Part shown: positions 59,896 through 64,000 of the stretch, one piece after another
How positions within the stretch are numbered: the stretch's first letter is position 1
Layout: every line of letters starts with the position of its first letter
NCBI RefSeq assembly: GCF_937952055.1
Contig: NZ_CALFYO010000032.1
Span: 196,651-260,650, forward strand
Direction of reading: 5' to 3'
Source: an uncultured Piscinibacter sp.
Lineage (GTDB): Bacteria; Pseudomonadota; Gammaproteobacteria; Burkholderiales; Burkholderiaceae_C
Length of the DNA: 64,000 nt
Notes under the pieces: model-generated
What the model saw: only the letters and a program-made list of their open reading frames with translations
Databases searched by the model: none
Told to the model about the DNA's origin: nothing
Translations under genes and position numbers: made by a program

Positions 59896-62800
59896 TCAGC
59901 CGTCCATGCGTGGCGAAAGCTTCTCGGCGGCGCAGTGGCCGGCGACGCACTTGCGCAGCCGGCCGAGGTCGACGCCGGATTCGCGCAGCCGCTTCTCCAG
60001 CTCGGGACTGATCAGCCCGCCCTCCCTCAGCAGGCATTGCAGCAGCTCGCACAGCTGCTCGTTCGCGCCGCCGCCCGGACGGCCGACGCCCGTTTCGGCG
60101 TCGCGGTCGCCGCCGCGCCAGACCGCAGCGGTCAGGCTGCGCTCGCGCGTGAACGGCATGCCCTGGCGCGTCTGGCCATGGGCACGCACGCGCAGCCGGT
60201 AGACACCGGTGCTGTCGGCCGTGAACTCGGCGGCGTAGCGTCCGGCCTCGCTGCTGTGCAGGGCGAACGTCGTGCTGCTGCCGTCAGGCCGCAGCAGCTC
60301 GGCCCACACGCTGGCCATGCCTTCCAGCGGCACGGCCGACTGCGTCAGCGTGGCCTGCACGCGCACCGTCGCGCCGGGCTCGTAGCCGCTCTGGTGAGAT
60401 TCGGCGCGCAGCGAGATGCTCGAGTAGCTGTGCACGATCAGGCTGTAGGGCAGCGTGCGCCGCGCCTGGCCCGTGGCAAGTTCGCCGGAGGCGTTGCCGA
60501 TCACCGTGGCCGCCAGCCCATCGCGATCGAAGTGCTGTGCCACCTCGAAGCGCCGCTGGTTCTCGCTCGGCATGCCGGCGGCGCGCAGCTCGCGCTGGCG
60601 GCTCGCAGGGCTCGCGTGCAGGCCGCGCAGGATCGACAGGTCGACGCCGTCCTCGCTGCCCTTGGACGGCCGGGTGCGTGGCTTGCCGATGGTCAGCAGC
60701 GCGTGCCAGGTGCCGCCCTGGTCGAAGCGGTCCTGCAGGAGCTGCATGGGCAGCACCAGCCGGTAGTAGCTGACGCCGCGCCCCAGCACCCAGCGCATCG
60801 CCGGCTCGCCGGCCGCACGCCAGGGCTCGAGAATCAGGCCGGAGGGCGTCTGCAGGCGGAAATCCACCGCCTGCACGAACGGGCTGAGCAGGATCACGTC
60901 CACCCCGGCGTCGGCGTCGGTGAGACGGAACGGGATGCGATGCACTGCGCCGGGCACGAGCTCGCCGTCGGGATCGAGCACCACCTCCGCGTTGCTCACG
61001 CCAGCCAGGACCTGGAGGAAGTACTTCTGCAGCAGGAAGCGGTTGTTCTGATCGATCGCGCCGGTGATGAGCAGGAAGCCACCGTGGTTGCCGGAGATGT
61101 TCTGCAGCGCGGCGGCGCTGGTGTTCTGCGGCGTGCCCAGGCCGATGGCGTAGGTGAGCTCGTTGATCTCGCCGGCCACGTCGGCAATGAAGCGGGGGCT
61201 GTTTTCCACGCCGTCGGTCAGCACGACGAGCGACTTGACGTCGAAGCCGCCCGCGCTGTCGAGGATCTGCCGCCCTTCGAAGATGCCGTCGCCGATGCTG
61301 GTGGCGCCGGCCGGGTCGAGGCCGTTGCCGCGGATCAGATCGATGGTGCCGCTGCGGTTGAGGTCGCTCAGCCCGCCTGCGCCCAGTGGGACCACGCCCT
61401 GCAGCACCTGCGCGTCCTGGTTGTAGCGCACCAGTCCGATGCCGTCGCCTTCGAGCATCACGTCGACGAAGGTCTCCGTCGCCTGCTGCAGCGAGGCATG
61501 CTTGCTCTGCCCGTCGCCGCGGTCCTGCGCCATGCTGCCCGAGCGGTCGAGCACCAGCGCCACTGCCGCCGTCTTGCGCGCGACCGTGTTGGCATCGATG
61601 CCGATGCTCCAGCTTTGCCCGCTGACCGGCTCGCGCACCGTGACGGTCTGCGTCGAGATCGCCGATGGCGCGGCGCCGGTGCGATAGATCACCCACAGCC
61701 GTGCCGTGGCCACGCCGCTGCCACCCGTCGGCCCCACGGTCACGCTGGTGTTGCCCGGCACCAGCTGGGCGTGCGTCGGACCGCCGCCGGGCGCGTACTC
61801 CAGGGTCACCGCCGCGCTCGGCGCAACGACTTCGAAGCTGATTGCCAGCGGCTGCTCGCGCACCATGCCCATCGGCCCCTGGGGCACGTCGATGAAGTTC
61901 AGGTGCGGGGTCAGCAGGTTGATGGTCGCCGTGTCGCAGCGCTCCACCTCGACATGCGACGCGCCTTGTGCGACGACGAAGCCGAGCGTGTGCCAGCGCT
62001 CGACCAGGTCCTCTGAACCGGTGATGCCGCGCGTCCAGTCCTGGTAGCTGTTGCTGCCTTGCGGGATCACCGACGACGGCCGCGGCACCGGCCACCAGTT
62101 GCCGCCGCAGGCCATGAAGTCCGCCTGCCAGGGCAGCGCCATCGAGGCACTGAGGGTGCCCGGCAGGACGGTGGCGTGATTGATGCGGAAGGCCTCGCTG
62201 TAGTTGGTGGCAAAGAGGATCGGCCGGTTCGACGGATCCTTGCCGCCGGCCTCGATGCCGGGGAAGAAGGAGCCGCCGACGCAGGCGTCGAGCGCCGCCC
62301 GGTCCAGTCCCGCCGGGGTGATCGCAGGCTCGACCACCGGCACGGCGCCCCAGTCGTCGGCGAAGTTGCCGGCTTCCCAGCGCTGCAGGTGCGCAAGCTG
62401 GAGGGCGGTCGGCCCCGGGTCGGAGCCGGCGAGCTGCGGCATGTTGCCGTTGGGGCGCATGCGGTTGAGCACCGCAGTGCGCAGGGCCGGCGCGGTGACC
62501 GGGTCGGCCCAGGTGTGGGCCGAGGGGAAGCCGCCGAGGTTGTAGACCCACCGCGTATCGCGGCCGCGCTGCAGGATGGGCTGGATGTCGCGGGTGTAGG
62601 ACGTGGCGGCGGGCGCGGCGGCGAGGCCCGCGTCGACCATCACCTGCAGCAGCCGGTCGTACAGCGTCGTCGAGGTGTCCTGGTGCGGCGCGAACTTCGG
62701 CGGCGCGGTGACGACCCAGGCGCCGACCACCGGCGGCGAACTGTTGTCGGCACGCAGCGTGATCGTCGCCGACACCGGCCCGTCGGCGATGTCGTCGTAC

Positions 62801-63312
62801 CAGCCGGCGTTGGCCCAGAAGTTGCCGATGCCGTTGCCGGCCGGCGAGGCCGAATGGCCCGCGCCGGCGAAGACGAGCAGCCGGTTTTCGGTGTCGCTGC
62901 GCATCTCGCCCAGCGGCACGGCGACGGCGCCCTGCCCGGAGAAGCGGATCGTGCCGGTGTCGAACAGGCGCCGCTGGTTCGGCCCGTTGGTGCTGCGCGC
63001 ACCGGGATCGATGGCGAGGTCGCCGGCCGGCTCGCTGTTGCCGCGGCCGGGGTAGCTGGCCTTGCGGTTGGCCAGATGCACGGTCCAGGTGATCGTCGCG
63101 TCGGCGTCGGTGATCTCCTCGACCGTGCCGTCGTCGTGGTGGGCGAAGATGTGGAAGCGTGCCGCCTGCCGCTTCACGCGGCACTGCGCGTCCTTGAAGC
63201 CGCCGGCAGGCTGGGGCCGTTGCCCGATGCGCTCGGGCCCGATGAAGAATTCGTCGCTGTTGCCGACGCGCGCGACACCGATCGCGGGGTGGATGCGGAA
63301 GACAGTGGCCAT
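59896..63312 (-). CDS. LodA/GoxA-like quinoprotein oxidase fused to a von Willebrand factor A domain
   Basis: A 1138-residue protein. Residues 1-480 match LodA-like CTQ-dependent amino acid oxidases: the N-terminus FRIHPAIGVARVGNSDEFFIGPE, then LPWQADFMACGGNWWPVPRP with the likely CTQ cysteine Cys402 and partner Trp candidates 406, 407, 426 and 440. Residues about 580-770 form a VWA domain with intact MIDAS (Asp589-x-Ser591-x-Ser593, Thr671, Asp700). Residues 780-1060 look beta-rich, and the C-terminus has Cys1088, Cys1093, Cys1122 and Cys1127. Typical LodA proteins have about 650-750 residues. No signal peptide is seen. GGAGG precedes the ATG. Confidence 0.82.
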   Translation of the reverse strand: MATVFRIHPAIGVARVGNSDEFFIGPERIGQRPQPAGGFKDAQCRVKRQAARFHIFAHHDDGTVEEITDADATITWTVHLANRKASYPGRGNSEPAGDLAIDPGARSTNGPNQRRLFDTGTIRFSGQGAVAVPLGEMRSDTENRLLVFAGAGHSASPAGNGIGNFWANAGWYDDIADGPVSATITLRADNSSPPVVGAWVVTAPPKFAPHQDTSTTLYDRLLQVMVDAGLAAAPAATSYTRDIQPILQRGRDTRWVYNLGGFPSAHTWADPVTAPALRTAVLNRMRPNGNMPQLAGSDPGPTALQLAHLQRWEAGNFADDWGAVPVVEPAITPAGLDRAALDACVGGSFFPGIEAGGKDPSNRPILFATNYSEAFRINHATVLPGTLSASMALPWQADFMACGGNWWPVPRPSSVIPQGSNSYQDWTRGITGSEDLVERWHTLGFVVAQGASHVEVERCDTATINLLTPHLNFIDVPQGPMGMVREQPLAISFEVVAPSAAVTLEYAPGGGPTHAQLVPGNTSVTVGPTGGSGVATARLWVIYRTGAAPSAISTQTVTVREPVSGQSWSIGIDANTVARKTAAVALVLDRSGSMAQDRGDGQSKHASLQQATETFVDVMLEGDGIGLVRYNQDAQVLQGVVPLGAGGLSDLNRSGTIDLIRGNGLDPAGATSIGDGIFEGRQILDSAGGFDVKSLVVLTDGVENSPRFIADVAGEINELTYAIGLGTPQNTSAAALQNISGNHGGFLLITGAIDQNNRFLLQKYFLQVLAGVSNAEVVLDPDGELVPGAVHRIPFRLTDADAGVDVILLSPFVQAVDFRLQTPSGLILEPWRAAGEPAMRWVLGRGVSYYRLVLPMQLLQDRFDQGGTWHALLTIGKPRTRPSKGSEDGVDLSILRGLHASPASRQRELRAAGMPSENQRRFEVAQHFDRDGLAATVIGNASGELATGQARRTLPYSLIVHSYSSISLRAESHQSGYEPGATVRVQATLTQSAVPLEGMASVWAELLRPDGSSTTFALHSSEAGRYAAEFTADSTGVYRLRVRAHGQTRQGMPFTRERSLTAAVWRGGDRDAETGVGRPGGGANEQLCELLQCLLREGGLISPELEKRLRESGVDLGRLRKCVAGHCAAEKLSPRMDG

Positions 63313-63442
63313 GCGGGCCTCCTTGGCAGGGCGGACGTCACGTCCGCGTGGCCTGCCATCAAAGCCCTGTCGACGCGCCGTTCACATCCCTATGCCTTGG
63401 CGCTCGGCCCCCCATGTTTGCAGTGGAACGCCGTGCTCGAGC

Positions 63443-64000
63443 TCAGCCGTTCGTGCCGTGCCGGATCAGGTGGTCGAAGGCCGACAGCGCCGCCTTCGCG
63501 CCTTCGCCAGCGGCGATGATGATCTGCTTGTACGGCGTCGTCGTCGCGTCGCCGGCGGCGAACACGCCGGGGATGCTCGTGGCGCCCTTGGCGTCGACGA
63601 TGATCTCGCCGTACTTCGACAGCTCCAGCGTGCCCTTGAGCCATTCGGTATTGGGTACCAGACCGATCTGCACGAACACACCGGCGAGATCGATGCCGTG
63701 TTCGGCGCCGGTCGTGCGCTCCTTGTAGCGCAGGCCGGTCACCTTTTGACCGTTGCCGACGATCTCGGTGGTCTGTGCGCCGGTGTGGATCGCGACGTTG
63801 GGCAGGCTCCTGAGCTTGTTCACCAGCACGGCGTCGGCCTTCAGCGCCTCGGCGAACTCGATCAGCGTGACGTGCTCGACCACGCCGGCCAGGTCGATGG
63901 CCGCCTCGACGCCGGAGTTGCCGCCGCCGATCACCGCCACCTTCCTGCCCTTGAACAGCGGGCCGTCGCAGTGCGGGCAGTAGGCCACGCCCTTGTTGCG
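63443..64000 (-). CDS. ahpF: alkyl hydroperoxide reductase subunit F (C-terminal part, 5' end outside window)
   Basis: AhpF reduces the peroxiredoxin AhpC using NADH. Only the last ~185 residues are present, because the frame runs off the right edge. The redox-active CPHCDGPLF motif, the NADH-binding VAVIGGGNSGVEAAIDLAG and the FAD-binding VFAAGDATTTPYKQI near the C-terminus are visible. The GTG near 63988 is internal and not the start. A thioredoxin reductase would also show these motifs, but the CPHCDG form and the GEGAKAAL ending favour AhpF. It is preceded (downstream) by a 130-bp gap before the LodA-like gene. Confidence 0.88.
   Translation of the reverse strand, partial: RNKGVAYCPHCDGPLFKGRKVAVIGGGNSGVEAAIDLAGVVEHVTLIEFAEALKADAVLVNKLRSLPNVAIHTGAQTTEIVGNGQKVTGLRYKERTTGAEHGIDLAGVFVQIGLVPNTEWLKGTLELSKYGEIIVDAKGATSIPGVFAAGDATTTPYKQIIIAAGEGAKAALSAFDHLIRHGTNG

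Noticed and set aside
59896..63312. Idea that the LodA-VWA protein is two genes joined by a frame error
   Set aside because: The reading frame is continuous with uniform codon use through residues 480-590, and no internal start with a ribosome site was evident, so a single gene is the simpler reading. Resequencing would settle it.

Overview
The window reads as chromosomal DNA of a high-GC betaproteobacterium of the order Burkholderiales. Members of the Rubrivivax/Leptothrix/Methylibium-like branch are the best guess, but this is an inference from gene content, codon use and the TANAAT-type -10 elements, not a taxonomic assignment. Genes are dense, mostly intact and mostly house-keeping or catabolic. 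I see no insertion sequence, prophage, CRISPR array or rRNA operon. One tRNA gene is present.

Layout. 1-2405: tail of an NMT1/SsuA-type ABC importer (binding protein, permease, ATPase). 2406-4674: histidine utilisation genes hutH and hutC, divergent around a probable HutC operator. 4693-10706: miscellaneous genes, namely a SEC-C/UPF0149 protein, two phosphoesterases (one PhoD-like), a CcmI-like TPR protein, a universal stress protein, a TetR regulator and a 68-residue unknown small protein. 10781-12064: an Hsp70/YegD-like ATPase. 12342-29064: a complete aerobic benzoyl-CoA (box) island. Its minus arm is boxR, boxC, boxB, boxA, a 3-hydroxyacyl-CoA dehydrogenase and a MaoC hydratase. Its plus arm is a DUF4863 protein, boxD, benzoate-CoA ligase, an alpha/beta hydrolase and a five-gene Liv-type ABC importer. 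Benzoate would be imported, activated to benzoyl-CoA, epoxidised (BoxA/BoxB), ring-cleaved (BoxC), oxidised (BoxD) and passed to beta-oxidation. BoxR-type TGCA-N6-TGCA sites sit at both promoters.

29135-33864: an atypical methyltransferase, then a probable five-gene operon encoding an SHP-type cytochrome, a diheme cytochrome c, a cytochrome b and a QseB/QseC-type two-component system. 33942-45705: aromatic aminotransferase, glutathione peroxidase, a protein with a degraded plus a normal receiver domain, an EamA exporter, an SGNH-like hydrolase, lplT/alr, ArfB, a candidate small RNA, a ClC transporter, a MarR regulator, Pal and a LysE exporter. 45781-56949: a PhnD-rhodanese fusion, radA, a phosphoesterase, ilvE, a CHCC zinc-finger protein, waaF, a PAS histidine kinase, purU, a YheT hydrolase and a cytochrome c5. 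57120-64000: a fused binding-protein/permease of the glycine-betaine type, tRNA-Arg(CCG), a LodA/LodB-like pair and the C-terminal part of AhpF.

The most unusual item is the LodA/GoxA-like (putative cysteine-tryptophylquinone oxidase) protein at 59896-63312. It continues into a von Willebrand factor A domain with an intact MIDAS motif and a long beta-rich tail. Its LodB-like flavoprotein partner ends inside, and antisense to, the tRNA-Arg gene. Also notable are three regulator genes with a -10-like hexamer exactly 6 nt before the ATG (possible leaderless mRNAs), a candidate ~80-nt sRNA at 42426-42505, and the PhnD-rhodanese fusion.
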